In this document: positions 41,708 through 50,364 of the stretch, in pieces
Layout: every line of letters starts with the position of its first letter
How positions within the stretch are numbered: the first letter of the stretch is position 1
Assembly (NCBI GenBank): GCA_963650385.1
Contig: CAVJLL010000008.1
Coordinates: 1-64,000, forward strand
DNA length: 64,000 nucleotides
Direction: 5' to 3'
Source: CAG-791 sp963650385
GTDB lineage: Bacteria > Bacillota > Clostridia > Lachnospirales > Lachnospiraceae
Made by a program: the position numbers and the translations under genes
Notes under the pieces: model-generated
Told to the model about the DNA's origin: nothing
The model's database searches: none
The model's input: the letters and a program-made list of their open reading frames with translations, nothing else

Positions 41708-43024
41708 TTACTGATGGAACACCAGCTCCATTCTGGTTCCCTTTCCAAGGTCAGAGGTCACCTTGATGTCCGCATGGGAGATTTCCGCGCCGTGCTTGAC
41801 GATGGAAAGACCGAGGCCGGTTCCTCCCGTTTCCTTGGAGCGGCTTTTATCCACGCGGTAAAAGCGCTCAAAGATCCGCTCCTGCTGGTCCTTTGCAATG
41901 CCGATTCCGTTGTCTGTGACAATCACTTCCGGCGTGTTCATCAGCTTTCCGACCCAGAGCGTAACGCGGCCGCCCCGGTGGTTGTATTTGATGGCGTTCT
42001 CCGTCAGGTTGTAAATCATCTCATCCAGAAGTCTTCGTACACCGTAAATGCTGCAGGACTCTCCCGTCAGCTCCACGTGCACGCCGCAGTCGGCTGCCTT
42101 TGCTCCCAGCCGACTGACAATGTCGTGGGAGAGCTCAAACAGGTCCACCGACTCCTCGGACTGCTCCAGTCTTCCCTCATCCAGACGGGATAGCTGTATG
42201 ATGTCGTCAATCAGCGTCAGCATCCGCTGCGCTTCCCGGTAGATACGGTCCGAGAACTTCGGAACATCCTCTGCCCGCACCAATCCGTCCCGCATGATCT
42301 CCGCATAGCCGGAGATGGATGTCAGCGGCGTTTTCAGCTCGTGCGAAACATTCGCCGAAAACTCCTTCCGCATTTCCGCCACCGCTTCCTTCGCGCGGTT
42401 GGATTCCTCAATGCGCTTTAAAAGCGGGCGCATTTCTTCATAGATTTCATTATCCAGCGGACGGTCCAGGTTCAGCTGATTGATCGGCTGCACCAGTGCC
42501 TTCGCCTGCCGTTTGGCAATCAGATAGGAAAAAGCCAGCATAGCTGCGGCAATCACCCCCATCACCGGCAGAAGCGTCAGGGCCGTATTCGTCGTGCTGC
42601 GTACAGCCATGGACACGCGCAGAACGTTCCCGTCACTTAAGCGTATCGCATAATAGAACATGTCCTGTCCCACGGTATCCGAATGCCGGACATCCTGTCC
42701 GACTCCGCTTGCCAGTGCATCCTTTACCTCCGGACGCCCCTTGTGATTTTCCAGCGTATAGTCGTCCTGCACGCTGTCATAGAGAACCGTTCCGTCCGAA
42801 CCGATCAGCGTGATGCGCGTATTCTTCTCCACATCGTCCAGCTGCCGCAGATACGCTTCTCCGGAGATATTCACGGCAGCCGCCGTATACTCCGCCACTC
42901 TCTGCGTACTCTCCTGTGCCAGAGACCGGATTCTCCCATAAACAAAGAAAATGGTGATGGCGTACGCAATTGCCAGCGTGGCGCCAACCACCATGAACAT
43001 ACTCCTCTGGATTTTCTTTCTCAT
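41708..43024 (-). CDS. phoR: Phosphate sensor histidine kinase PhoR
   Basis: A 438-residue membrane kinase. Two membrane segments (about 10-30 and 148-170) enclose a small extracellular sensor domain of about 115 residues. The phospho-accepting His228 lies in ANVSHELKTPLTS, and the ATPase domain has N, G1 and G2 boxes (LTENAIKYN, VTDNGIGIAKD, GGTGLGLSIVKH). It phosphorylates PhoB encoded 92 bases upstream. Its position in the pst operon makes it the phosphate sensor; Pst and PhoU are expected to restrain it. Confidence 0.93.
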   Translation of the reverse strand: MRKKIQRSMFMVVGATLAIAYAITIFFVYGRIRSLAQESTQRVAEYTAAAVNISGEAYLRQLDDVEKNTRITLIGSDGTVLYDSVQDDYTLENHKGRPEVKDALASGVGQDVRHSDTVGQDMFYYAIRLSDGNVLRVSMAVRSTTNTALTLLPVMGVIAAAMLAFSYLIAKRQAKALVQPINQLNLDRPLDNEIYEEMRPLLKRIEESNRAKEAVAEMRKEFSANVSHELKTPLTSISGYAEIMRDGLVRAEDVPKFSDRIYREAQRMLTLIDDIIQLSRLDEGRLEQSEESVDLFELSHDIVSRLGAKAADCGVHVELTGESCSIYGVRRLLDEMIYNLTENAIKYNHRGGRVTLWVGKLMNTPEVIVTDNGIGIAKDQQERIFERFYRVDKSRSKETGGTGLGLSIVKHGAEISHADIKVTSDLGKGTRMELVFHQ

Positions 43025-43116
43025 GCATGCTTCCTTCCGAAGATCCCGGCAAACCGTTTCTCCGCAGATCCTGCAGGAGAAACGTCTTCGTCCGCCGCAT
43101 TTTCCGTAAAAAGGCC

Positions 43117-43788
43117 TCAGGTCCGAATGCGGTATCCGACCCCTCTCACGGTCTCAATCCGGTCCCCCGCTTCCCCAAGCTTCTGCCGCAGCGTCCGTAC
43201 ATGTACGTCCACCGTGCGGGTCTCTCCGTCGAAATCGTATCCCCAGACGTCCTCGAGCAGCTGATCCCTTGTCAGAACCACCTCGGAATTCATCAGGAGC
43301 TTTTTCAAAAGCTCATATTCCTTCAGCGTCAGCGCCACCGGCTCGCCCGCTACGCTCACCTGGTGCCGCTTGGTATCCATGGCAATTTCACCCAATGCCA
43401 GGATGTTCTCATCCCCTGTGCCTGCACCGCTCCGGCGCAGCACAGCCTTGATCCTGCTGACCAGCTCCATCATGCCGAAGGGCTTTGTCACATAGTCGTC
43501 CGCGCCCAGATCCAGCGCCTTCACCTTGTCAAACTCCGCCCCCTTGGCCGTCACCATAATCACCGGAATGCGCGAGGTCTCATTCCCGCTGCGGATGCTC
43601 TTTAAAAGTGCGATCCCGTCCTCTCCCGGCAGCATGACATCCATGAGCACCAGCTCCGGGCGCTCCATGCGCAGCGCCTCCCGGAAGCTTTTGCCGTCCT
43701 CAAAGCCCTTTGCCTTGAAGCCGGTATTCTCCAGTGTATATACAATCAGATCGCGGATGTTCTCGTCATCCTCTACGCAGTAGATCAT
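43117..43788 (-). CDS. phoB: Phosphate response regulator PhoB
   Basis: A 223-residue OmpR/PhoB-type regulator. The receiver domain has acidic pair EDD (6-8), phospho-acceptor Asp50 in LVLMDVMLPGEDG and Lys in VTKPFGM; the winged-helix DNA-binding domain covers about 125-222 with DVHVRTLRQKLGE. ATG 43788 (MIYCVEDDENI) has AAAGGACAAAGGTAC upstream; a longer frame starting at 43854 is less likely. It should bind the TTWACA repeats listed upstream of pstS, the cotransporter and the MFS-GDPD genes. Confidence 0.95.
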   Translation of the reverse strand: MIYCVEDDENIRDLIVYTLENTGFKAKGFEDGKSFREALRMERPELVLMDVMLPGEDGIALLKSIRSGNETSRIPVIMVTAKGAEFDKVKALDLGADDYVTKPFGMMELVSRIKAVLRRSGAGTGDENILALGEIAMDTKRHQVSVAGEPVALTLKEYELLKKLLMNSEVVLTRDQLLEDVWGYDFDGETRTVDVHVRTLRQKLGEAGDRIETVRGVGYRIRT

Positions 43789-43860
43789 GTACCTTTGTCC
43801 TTTGTACTCACGCAGCAGCTGTGCATGGATATTCTCTTCTTTAGTGCCGCACAACCCCTG

Positions 43861-44544
43861 TTATGCCTTGTCCGTCTCAAACGGCGGCTTGGTATCAAGC
43901 TTTGCCTCATGCACGCCGGTAATGGAGAAGGTAACCCACTCCGCAATGTTGGTGGCATGGTCACCGATTCTCTCGAGATACTTGGCAATCATAATCAGAT
44001 CAATGGCCTTGTGGGCAGCCTGTCCCTGGTTTTCTCCGATGTAGTCGATCAGCTGGGATTTCACGGAATCGAACATCATGTCAACGACATCGTCGCTGGC
44101 CTCCACATGCCCTGCCAGCTCCAGATTCTTGTCCACAAAGGCCTTGATACTGTTCTCGACCATGTGCGTAACCTCTACGCTCATCTCCACAATCTTCGGA
44201 AAATCCGTAGCCTCTGCCATCTTCGCGCTGACCACGATCTCCGCAATGTCGGAGGCCTGGTCACCGATGCGCTCCATGTCCGTAATCATCTTCAAAGCCG
44301 CCGAAATCTGCCGCAGATCCCTTGCCACCGGCTGCTGCTGGAGCAGGAGCGTCAGGCACAGACGCTCGATTTCCCGCTCTGCCTGATCAATCTCCGCATC
44401 TGCCGCCATAACATCGCCGGCCATGTCTATATTACCATCCTGCAGGGCTTTTGTCGCATTCTCAATGGCAATCCCGCACAGATCCCCCATATGGATCAGC
44501 ATTTTATTCAGCTGCTGCAGCTGTGCATCAAAACGATTTCTCAA
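43861..44544 (-). CDS. phoU: Phosphate signalling protein PhoU
   Basis: A 227-residue all-helical protein with two PhoU repeats, including the metal-binding EXXXD-type motifs (DAEIDQAEREIERLCL and the matching second copy). It links the Pst transporter to PhoR and damps phosphate uptake. The start codon is TTG (44544-44542), eight bases after GGGAGGGAA; no in-frame ATG gives a better N-terminus (MRNRFDAQLQQLNKMLI). Confidence 0.95.
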   Translation of the reverse strand: MRNRFDAQLQQLNKMLIHMGDLCGIAIENATKALQDGNIDMAGDVMAADAEIDQAEREIERLCLTLLLQQQPVARDLRQISAALKMITDMERIGDQASDIAEIVVSAKMAEATDFPKIVEMSVEVTHMVENSIKAFVDKNLELAGHVEASDDVVDMMFDSVKSQLIDYIGENQGQAAHKAIDLIMIAKYLERIGDHATNIAEWVTFSITGVHEAKLDTKPPFETDKA

Positions 44545-44561
44545 TGTAGTTCCCTCCCGGC

Positions 44562-45320
44562 TCAGCCAAAGCGTCCTGTAATGTAATCCTCTGTTCTCTT
44601 ATCCGAAGGAATGGAGAAGAGCTTCTGTGTCTTGTTGTATTCGATCAGCTCGCCCAGAAGAAAGAATGCAGTGTTGTCCGAAATGCGGCTTGCCTGCTGC
44701 ATGTTGTGCGTAACGATGACGATCGTATAATTGCGCTTGAGCTCAATGGCAAGATCCTCAATCTTGGACGTGGAAATCGGATCCAGCGCAGAGGTAGGCT
44801 CATCCATCAGAATGACCTCCGGCTCCACCGCCAGGGTTCTGGCAATGCAGAGTCTTTGCTGCTGGCCGCCGGAAAGCCCCAGTGCACTCTTGTGCAGACG
44901 GTCCTTGAGCTCGTCCCAGATGGCTGCCTGGCGAAGGCTTCTTTCTACGATGGCATCCAGCTCTGATTTTTTATGAATGCCGTTGATCCTGGGGCCGTAG
45001 GCAACGTTCTCGTACACGCTCTTCGGAAACGGATTGGGCTGCTGGAACACCATGCCGACGCGCTTTCTGAGCTCAATGGCATCCATGTCCTTGTTGATGT
45101 CCACTCCGTCCAGCTTCACATCGCCGTCAATCCGGACACCGTCCTCCAGATCATTCATGCGGTTTAAGGTCTTCAGGAACGTGGACTTGCCGCAGCCGGA
45201 GGGCCCGATCAGCGCTGTAATCTCATTCGCCGGAATATCAATGGAGATCCTGTGCAGTGCCTGAAACTCTCCGTAATACAGATCCAGATCCTTAATCTGA
45301 AACTTCATGTTCTCTTCCAT
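44562..45320 (-). CDS. pstB: Phosphate ABC transporter ATPase PstB
   Basis: A 252-residue ATPase with Walker A GPSGCGKST, signature LSGGQQQRLCIAR and Walker B VILMDEPTSALD. The PstB-specific YYGEFQAL and FQQPNPFPKSVYENVAYGPR segments are present. ATG 45320 follows AGAGAGGTAGAG; the second ATG at 45308 is possible. It drives high-affinity phosphate import through PstCA. Confidence 0.97.
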   Translation of the reverse strand: MEENMKFQIKDLDLYYGEFQALHRISIDIPANEITALIGPSGCGKSTFLKTLNRMNDLEDGVRIDGDVKLDGVDINKDMDAIELRKRVGMVFQQPNPFPKSVYENVAYGPRINGIHKKSELDAIVERSLRQAAIWDELKDRLHKSALGLSGGQQQRLCIARTLAVEPEVILMDEPTSALDPISTSKIEDLAIELKRNYTIVIVTHNMQQASRISDNTAFFLLGELIEYNKTQKLFSIPSDKRTEDYITGRFG

Positions 45321-45332
45321 CTCTACCTCTCT

Positions 45333-46250
45333 CTACTGCTGCCGGTGAAGCTTTTTCTGTGTGCCGGACTGCTTTTCATTGATGCGCCGCGTCATGACTC
45401 TCGCAATCAGTGAGAAAACAAGGACCAGCAGCACCAGTATCATTGCCGAAAAGTTTGCAATGTTCTCCGAATTCGCATTCAATGCGCCCTCGGTCCGCAT
45501 AACCCAGATATGAAGGGCCAGCGTTTCTCCGGGACGGAACGGATTTAAGGGACAGGTCTTGGATGTCAGATCCCAGTTGTTCCAGTTCAGCCTCGTGCTC
45601 TGACCCGCCGTATACAGCAGCGCTGCCGCCTCACCGAAGCCGCGCCCTGCCGCCAGGATGACGCCCGTAATGATGCGGGGAAGGCAGGCCGGCAGCAGAA
45701 CCTTCACAATACTCACCCAGTGCGTGGCGCCGAGTGCCATGGAACCCTGCTTGTAGCTCTTCGGAAGTGAACGCATCGCATCCTCTGTCGTCGTTGTGAT
45801 CGACGGGAGGCTCAGGATCGAAACAGCCAGTGCACCCGCCATCAGGTTCCACTTCGCACCCGTCATCAGAATAAATACCAGATAGCCGAACAGTCCGACA
45901 ACAATGGACGGAAGGGAGGAAAGGGACTCAATACAGATTCGAATGAATTTGGTCCCTTTGTTGTTGCCTGCATACTCCGCCATGTAAATGCCCGCCAGCA
46001 CGCCGATCGGTACGCTGATCAGAAGCGAAAGAAATACAAGATATACCGTATTAAACAGCTGATTTCCTATCCCCTCTGACGTAAAGGACAGAACTCCGGG
46101 ATAATAGCTCAGGATTCCCCGCACAATGATGTATCCCGCCAGCACCAGGATCAGCATCAGAAAGAATCCGCCGACGCCGTAGAATACACCGGTCATAATC
46201 GTATTGACGCGCTCCGCGCTGCGGATGCGGCGTTTCATGGTCTCGTTCAT
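45333..46250 (-). CDS. pstA: Phosphate ABC transporter permease PstA
   Basis: A 305-residue permease with six membrane segments and the PstA motifs LPSIVVGLFGYLVF and SITTTTEDAMRSLPKSYKQGSM (quoted here in part as the EAA-like loop), then ALGATHWVSI. ATG 46250 has AAGAGGTAACA upstream. 63 bases separate it from pstC. Confidence 0.95.
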   Translation of the reverse strand: MNETMKRRIRSAERVNTIMTGVFYGVGGFFLMLILVLAGYIIVRGILSYYPGVLSFTSEGIGNQLFNTVYLVFLSLLISVPIGVLAGIYMAEYAGNNKGTKFIRICIESLSSLPSIVVGLFGYLVFILMTGAKWNLMAGALAVSILSLPSITTTTEDAMRSLPKSYKQGSMALGATHWVSIVKVLLPACLPRIITGVILAAGRGFGEAAALLYTAGQSTRLNWNNWDLTSKTCPLNPFRPGETLALHIWVMRTEGALNANSENIANFSAMILVLLVLVFSLIARVMTRRINEKQSGTQKKLHRQQ

Positions 46251-46313
46251 TGTTACCTCTTCTGTGCCGCTGCCCGCGGCATTTCCATCACACTTCCTGC
46301 GCCTTTTCCTTCC

Positions 46314-47237
46314 TTATGCACCCATCTTTTTCCTGCTCTGTGCGTCAATCCTGTGAATCAGGAAAATAAAGAACATGGAAATCAGGAACAGCAGCAGTGC
46401 CATCGACCACAGGGCCATATTCTGCTCGCCGCCGCTTGCCGAGTTGCCCATGTCGGCAGCAATGGCCGCTGTCAGATTGTTGGTCGGGGACAGGAGATTT
46501 TTCGGGAAGGCCCTTGTTTTGCCGATAACCATAGCCACGGCGAGTGCTTCGCCAAAGGCTCTTGCCAGTCCCAGAATGATGCCGGTAAAAATACCAGACT
46601 TCGACGCCGGGATCACAATGCGGTAAATCACCTGCCACCGGGTCGATCCCAGACCGTAAGCCGCTTTGCGGTAATGGGCCGGAATACTGCGGATGGAATC
46701 CGCCGCTACAGTTGTAATCGTAGGGAAAATCATCACGGCGAGGACAATGCTGGCTGCCAGGACCGAATACCCGCCCATTCTGGCATGGAAAACATCACGG
46801 ATAAACGGAACCAGTACCGTAAGGCCGATCCAGCCATACACGACCGAGGGAATCCCGACGAACATCTCAATGGCCGGCTGGAACAGCTTCGTGCCGGCCT
46901 CCGGAGCGATCTCTGTCATAAAGATGGCCGCACACAGGGCAAACGGCGTCACAATCACAAGCGCCAGTCCGCAGGTCATCAGCGAGCCTGCAATGTAGAT
47001 GGCACAGCCGACCTTTCCGCCGCCCTCGGATGCTGTATCCATCGGAGCCCACTCACTGGAGAAGAGGAATTCCAGAAGGGAATGATGAAATTTCGTAAAG
47101 GTTCCGGTTCCCTGATAAATCAGGAACACACCGATCGCCAGCGTCAGTGCGATGATGAAAAATCCGGAGATGGTAACAATGCCCTTCCCCAGTCCTTCCT
47201 TGCGGAAGTGCTCGAACCTGCCGGTCCTGGTTTTCAT
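46314..47237 (-). CDS. pstC: Phosphate ABC transporter permease PstC
   Basis: A 307-residue permease. The segment SVVYGWIGLTVLVPFIRD and the loop ADSIRSIPAHYRKAAYGLGS are PstC features. I start at ATG 47237 (MKTRTGRFEHFRKEG) with AAAGGAGGATCTT upstream; the longer frame to 47324 is unsupported. Together with PstA it forms the phosphate channel. Confidence 0.95.
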   Translation of the reverse strand: MKTRTGRFEHFRKEGLGKGIVTISGFFIIALTLAIGVFLIYQGTGTFTKFHHSLLEFLFSSEWAPMDTASEGGGKVGCAIYIAGSLMTCGLALVIVTPFALCAAIFMTEIAPEAGTKLFQPAIEMFVGIPSVVYGWIGLTVLVPFIRDVFHARMGGYSVLAASIVLAVMIFPTITTVAADSIRSIPAHYRKAAYGLGSTRWQVIYRIVIPASKSGIFTGIILGLARAFGEALAVAMVIGKTRAFPKNLLSPTNNLTAAIAADMGNSASGGEQNMALWSMALLLFLISMFFIFLIHRIDAQSRKKMGA

Positions 47238-47341
47238 AAGATCCTCCTTTGCCGATTCCGCGGGAGATACTGCAAACCAGCGGCGGCCCACCTGTTTGGA
47301 GGAAGAGCCGCCGTTGTCTGACATCGATTGGTTTTACCGGC

Positions 47342-48319
47342 TTACTTGGTTTCGTGAGCAGCCAGAGCCTCGTCGCTCATCTTGGAGGATACGCCGTAGC
47401 CCATTGCCTCGATCTCTGTACCGAACTCGTCGCCCATCATGTAGTTGATGAAGGCCTGTGCCTGCTCCGAGCCGTCTCCGTTTGTGTACATGTGCTCGAA
47501 GCCCCATACCTTGTAGGTTCCGTTGTAGGTGTTCTCCAGGGTCGGCTCTACGCCGTCGATGGAAACGGTTGCCACGCTGTCATTGTCTACCAGATAGGAC
47601 AACGCTACATAGCCGATGGCGCCGGCGTTCTGCTGAACCGTCTGAAGGAGGGTGCCGGAATCGTCGGTCTCAAGCGCCTCATTGGAAGCCTCTTCCTCGC
47701 CGCCGATTGCCCAGTTCTTGAACAGAGCACGGGTTCCGGAGGAGCTGGGTCTTGTTACCAGAAGGATCTCCTCATCAGGACCGCCGACCTCTTTCCAGTT
47801 GGTGATCTTGCCGGTGAAGATATCGGTCAACTGCTCGGTCGTAAGATCCGTTACACCAAGGTCTGCATTGACAACCGGTGCCATGGTGATGACGCATACC
47901 TCATGATCAACCAGTCCTGCAGCTGCGCTTGCATCCAGCTTCTCCTCTGCATATACATCCGAGTTTCCGATGTCGATGGCTCCGTCTGCAACCTGCTTAA
48001 GTCCCTCACCGGAGCCGCCGCCGTTTACGGTAACAACGCAGTCCGGATTGATGTCCATGAATTTCTCTGCAGCTGCCTGCGCAAGAGGAAGAAGTGCAGA
48101 AGAGCCTGCTGCGGTAACCTCACCGCTTACGCTCTCTGCGGCTGCTGTCTCAGAGGAAGTCTCCCCCTCTGCCGCCTCGGTCGATGCTGTCTGTGCAGCT
48201 GCTTCCGTCGATGCTGCTGTCTCTGCGGCGGTATCTGCCGTGCTGGAAGAGCAGCCTGCCAGCATGCCGGCAGCCAGTGCTGCTGCAATCATTGTTCCCG
48301 TCAGTTTCTGAAATTTCAT
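47342..48319 (-). CDS. pstS: Phosphate-binding lipoprotein PstS
   Basis: A 325-residue lipoprotein with lipobox LAGC (Cys about 20) and an Ala/Ser/Thr/Glu-rich linker. The mature part begins EVTAAGSSALLPLAQAAAEK, with the phosphate-binding GSSALLP and later RPSSSGTRALF motifs. ATG 48319 follows AAGAGGAGATTATT. First gene of the operon pstS-pstC-pstA-pstB-phoU-phoB-phoR. Its leader carries a terminator between the Pho boxes and the start codon. Confidence 0.96.
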   Translation of the reverse strand: MKFQKLTGTMIAAALAAGMLAGCSSSTADTAAETAASTEAAAQTASTEAAEGETSSETAAAESVSGEVTAAGSSALLPLAQAAAEKFMDINPDCVVTVNGGGSGEGLKQVADGAIDIGNSDVYAEEKLDASAAAGLVDHEVCVITMAPVVNADLGVTDLTTEQLTDIFTGKITNWKEVGGPDEEILLVTRPSSSGTRALFKNWAIGGEEEASNEALETDDSGTLLQTVQQNAGAIGYVALSYLVDNDSVATVSIDGVEPTLENTYNGTYKVWGFEHMYTNGDGSEQAQAFINYMMGDEFGTEIEAMGYGVSSKMSDEALAAHETK

Positions 48320-48362
48320 AATAATCTCCTCTTTCTGCCGCGTCCTTGCGGCAACGATCGAA

Positions 48363-48423
48363 TAAAAAAGCACTGCCGGGCGAGGCCTCCGGTCTGTTAC
48401 GACCTTGCTCATCCGACAGTGCT
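48363..48423 (-). terminator. Terminator/attenuator inside the pstS leader
   Basis: On the minus strand AGCACTGTCGG...GAG pairs with CTCGCCCGGCAGTGCT, with an inner GGTC/GACC hairpin, and is followed by TTTTTT. It lies downstream of the Pho boxes, so it is within the predicted pstS transcript; it may also end the upstream sugar operon. A second small hairpin (TGCCGC/GCGGCA) follows before the ribosome binding site. Confidence 0.75.
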
Positions 48424-48439
48424 CATCCTAAAGGAGCGT

Positions 48440-48479
48440 TGTTAAATTCAGAATCTCCGGAATGTAAAAGGTTTGTTAA
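48440..48479 (-). promoter_or_regulatory. Pho boxes upstream of pstS
   Basis: On the minus strand TTAACA (48479-48474), five bases, TTTACA (48468-48463), then a third TTAACA at 48445-48440. The first pair has the 11-bp step of PhoP/PhoB boxes. This stretch lies within six bases of the end of the upstream permease gene. Confidence 0.75.
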
Positions 48480-48485
48480 ACCCCG

Positions 48486-49364
48486 TTATCCCTTGACTGC
48501 GCCGGCCGTCAGACCGTCAACGATCTGGTTGCTGAAGCAGCAGTAGACAACAATGGTGGGAACCACCGCCAGTACTATGGCGGCGAACATCTGTGAATAG
48601 TTGGTGTTGTAAGGACCCACGAACTTGGACAGCGAAACCGGCAGCGTCTTCTTGGTATCATCCGAGATGAAAACCATCGCCAGCAGCAGCTCATTCCAGT
48701 TGCCGACGAACGTCATAAGTCCCGTAACGAAGAACCCGGTTCTGGCCAGAGGAAGTGCAACCTTGCCGAAAATCTGGTAAATGTTTGCGCCGTCAATGCA
48801 GGCCGATTCGATCAGCTCGTGCGGCATACTGCGGAAAAATCCCGTCATGATGAAGATTGTAACCGGCAGCGAGAAGGTCAGATACGGAATGATCAGACCC
48901 ACCAGGCTGTTGGAGAGTCCCAGCTTGGCAAAACGCGTAAAGAGCGGGATCAGCACGCAGTGCACCGGGATCATCATGCCCATCATAAAATACGTCAGCA
49001 CCGCATCGGCTGCCTTCCACCGCATAACACCGATAGCAAAGGAGATCATCGCTCCCAGCACCATGGACAGCGCCAGTGTTACAACGCATACGATGAAGGA
49101 GTTCATCGTTGCCGTTCCAAGGTGTCCTGCCGTCCATGCTACGATGTAGTTCCCCAGCTGCAGCACCTGCGGAAGTGCAAACGGTGCGTCGAAGATTTCC
49201 TTGTTGGTTTTGAAGGATACCATCAGCGTCCACAGGAGCGGAGCCAGATAAATCACCAGCATAAAAACAAGGAGGATGTATATCAGCACCAACGCCGGTG
49301 TCCAGTGAATCTTTTCTTTTTCCTTATGTGCTTTTGTTTTCTTTGCAGCATTCACTTTTGTCAT
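48486..49364 (-). CDS. MalG-type carbohydrate ABC permease (second sugar operon)
   Basis: A 292-residue CUT1 permease with a Lys-rich N-terminus, six membrane segments and the EAA-type loop ESACIDGANIYQIFGKVALP. It ends QIVDGLTAGAVKG. I start at ATG 49364 (MTKVNAAKKTK) with GGGGAGGGAAGAG upstream. Third gene of a binding protein-permease-permease operon that lacks an ATPase gene. Confidence 0.92.
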   Translation of the reverse strand: MTKVNAAKKTKAHKEKEKIHWTPALVLIYILLVFMLVIYLAPLLWTLMVSFKTNKEIFDAPFALPQVLQLGNYIVAWTAGHLGTATMNSFIVCVVTLALSMVLGAMISFAIGVMRWKAADAVLTYFMMGMMIPVHCVLIPLFTRFAKLGLSNSLVGLIIPYLTFSLPVTIFIMTGFFRSMPHELIESACIDGANIYQIFGKVALPLARTGFFVTGLMTFVGNWNELLLAMVFISDDTKKTLPVSLSKFVGPYNTNYSQMFAAIVLAVVPTIVVYCCFSNQIVDGLTAGAVKG

Positions 49365-49380
49365 TTTCTCTTCCCTCCCC

Positions 49381-50259
49381 TCACGTATTGTCATCCTTAA
49401 AGAGCTTGGTTATGAGGAAGGTTACCAGCAGGCACAGGATCAGCAGAACCACGCCGATGGCACTGGCATATCCGTATTTAAAGTACTTAAAGCCCTGTGT
49501 GTACAGGTGCGTTGCCAGCACCTCTGTCTTGTGATTGGGTCCGGCCTCCGTCATGTTGTACACCAGATCGAAGAACTTCAGCGATCCGATCGCATTCAGG
49601 CTCATCGCCGTTCCCACCATCGGCTTGATCAGCGGAAGCGTAATGTGGCGGAAGGTCTGCACCTTCGTGCAGCCGTCAATGTAGGATGCCTCATACAAAG
49701 ACTTGTCAATGCCGGAAATCTGTGCCATATACAGCATCATGGACTGTCCGACATACTGCCACAGGGATACAAAGGCGATCACCCGCATCGGAAGGATGAT
49801 AAAGCCCTTTGTGTCCATCAGCCACAGCGGTCCTTCAATTCCGAACTTTAAAAGGAGCTGATTGATGCCCAGCTTCGGGCTGAAAATGAACATCCACAGA
49901 AGTCCCAGTGCAGAGGAGGAAAGAACGCAGGGCAGATAAATCACGTTTTTAAACAGATTCCGTCCTCTTGGAATGTTCGTCAGAAGTCCTGCCAGTATCA
50001 ATCCCATAATCAGCTGCGTAACGCAGGAGAATACCAGGAAAAACAGGGAATTCTTGATGGCCAGCCCCATGACCTCATCCTTCATGAGCGCCTTGTAGTT
50101 GCTCAGGCCGACCCACTGCGGCGGTGTCAGCGCATTATAATCGCAGAAGGAATAATAGACTGACTGGCAAATGGGAATGAACAGGACCAATGTGAAGAGT
50201 ATGAATCCCGGCCCCACAAAGAGGGCAATTGCTTTTTTATTCCGTAAGAGCTTATCCAT
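49381..50259 (-). CDS. MalF-type carbohydrate ABC permease (second sugar operon)
   Basis: A 292-residue CUT1 permease with six membrane segments; EASYIDGCTKVQTFRHITLP is the ATPase-contacting loop. 17 bases separate it from the MalG-type gene. The gap to the binding-protein gene (50260-50364) holds an imperfect GC-rich hairpin (GCGG...CCGC), probably an mRNA-stabilising or partial terminator element. Confidence 0.92.
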   Translation of the reverse strand: MDKLLRNKKAIALFVGPGFILFTLVLFIPICQSVYYSFCDYNALTPPQWVGLSNYKALMKDEVMGLAIKNSLFFLVFSCVTQLIMGLILAGLLTNIPRGRNLFKNVIYLPCVLSSSALGLLWMFIFSPKLGINQLLLKFGIEGPLWLMDTKGFIILPMRVIAFVSLWQYVGQSMMLYMAQISGIDKSLYEASYIDGCTKVQTFRHITLPLIKPMVGTAMSLNAIGSLKFFDLVYNMTEAGPNHKTEVLATHLYTQGFKYFKYGYASAIGVVLLILCLLVTFLITKLFKDDNT

Positions 50260-50364
50260 CGCTGCTCCTTTTCCCGACTCTTGATGTAAGAAAGCGGAAC
50301 CGCCGATTGCTCGGTCGGCCCCGCCGATTGCTTTGCTCTAGCTGTATATCTTTAGCTGTCCGTA

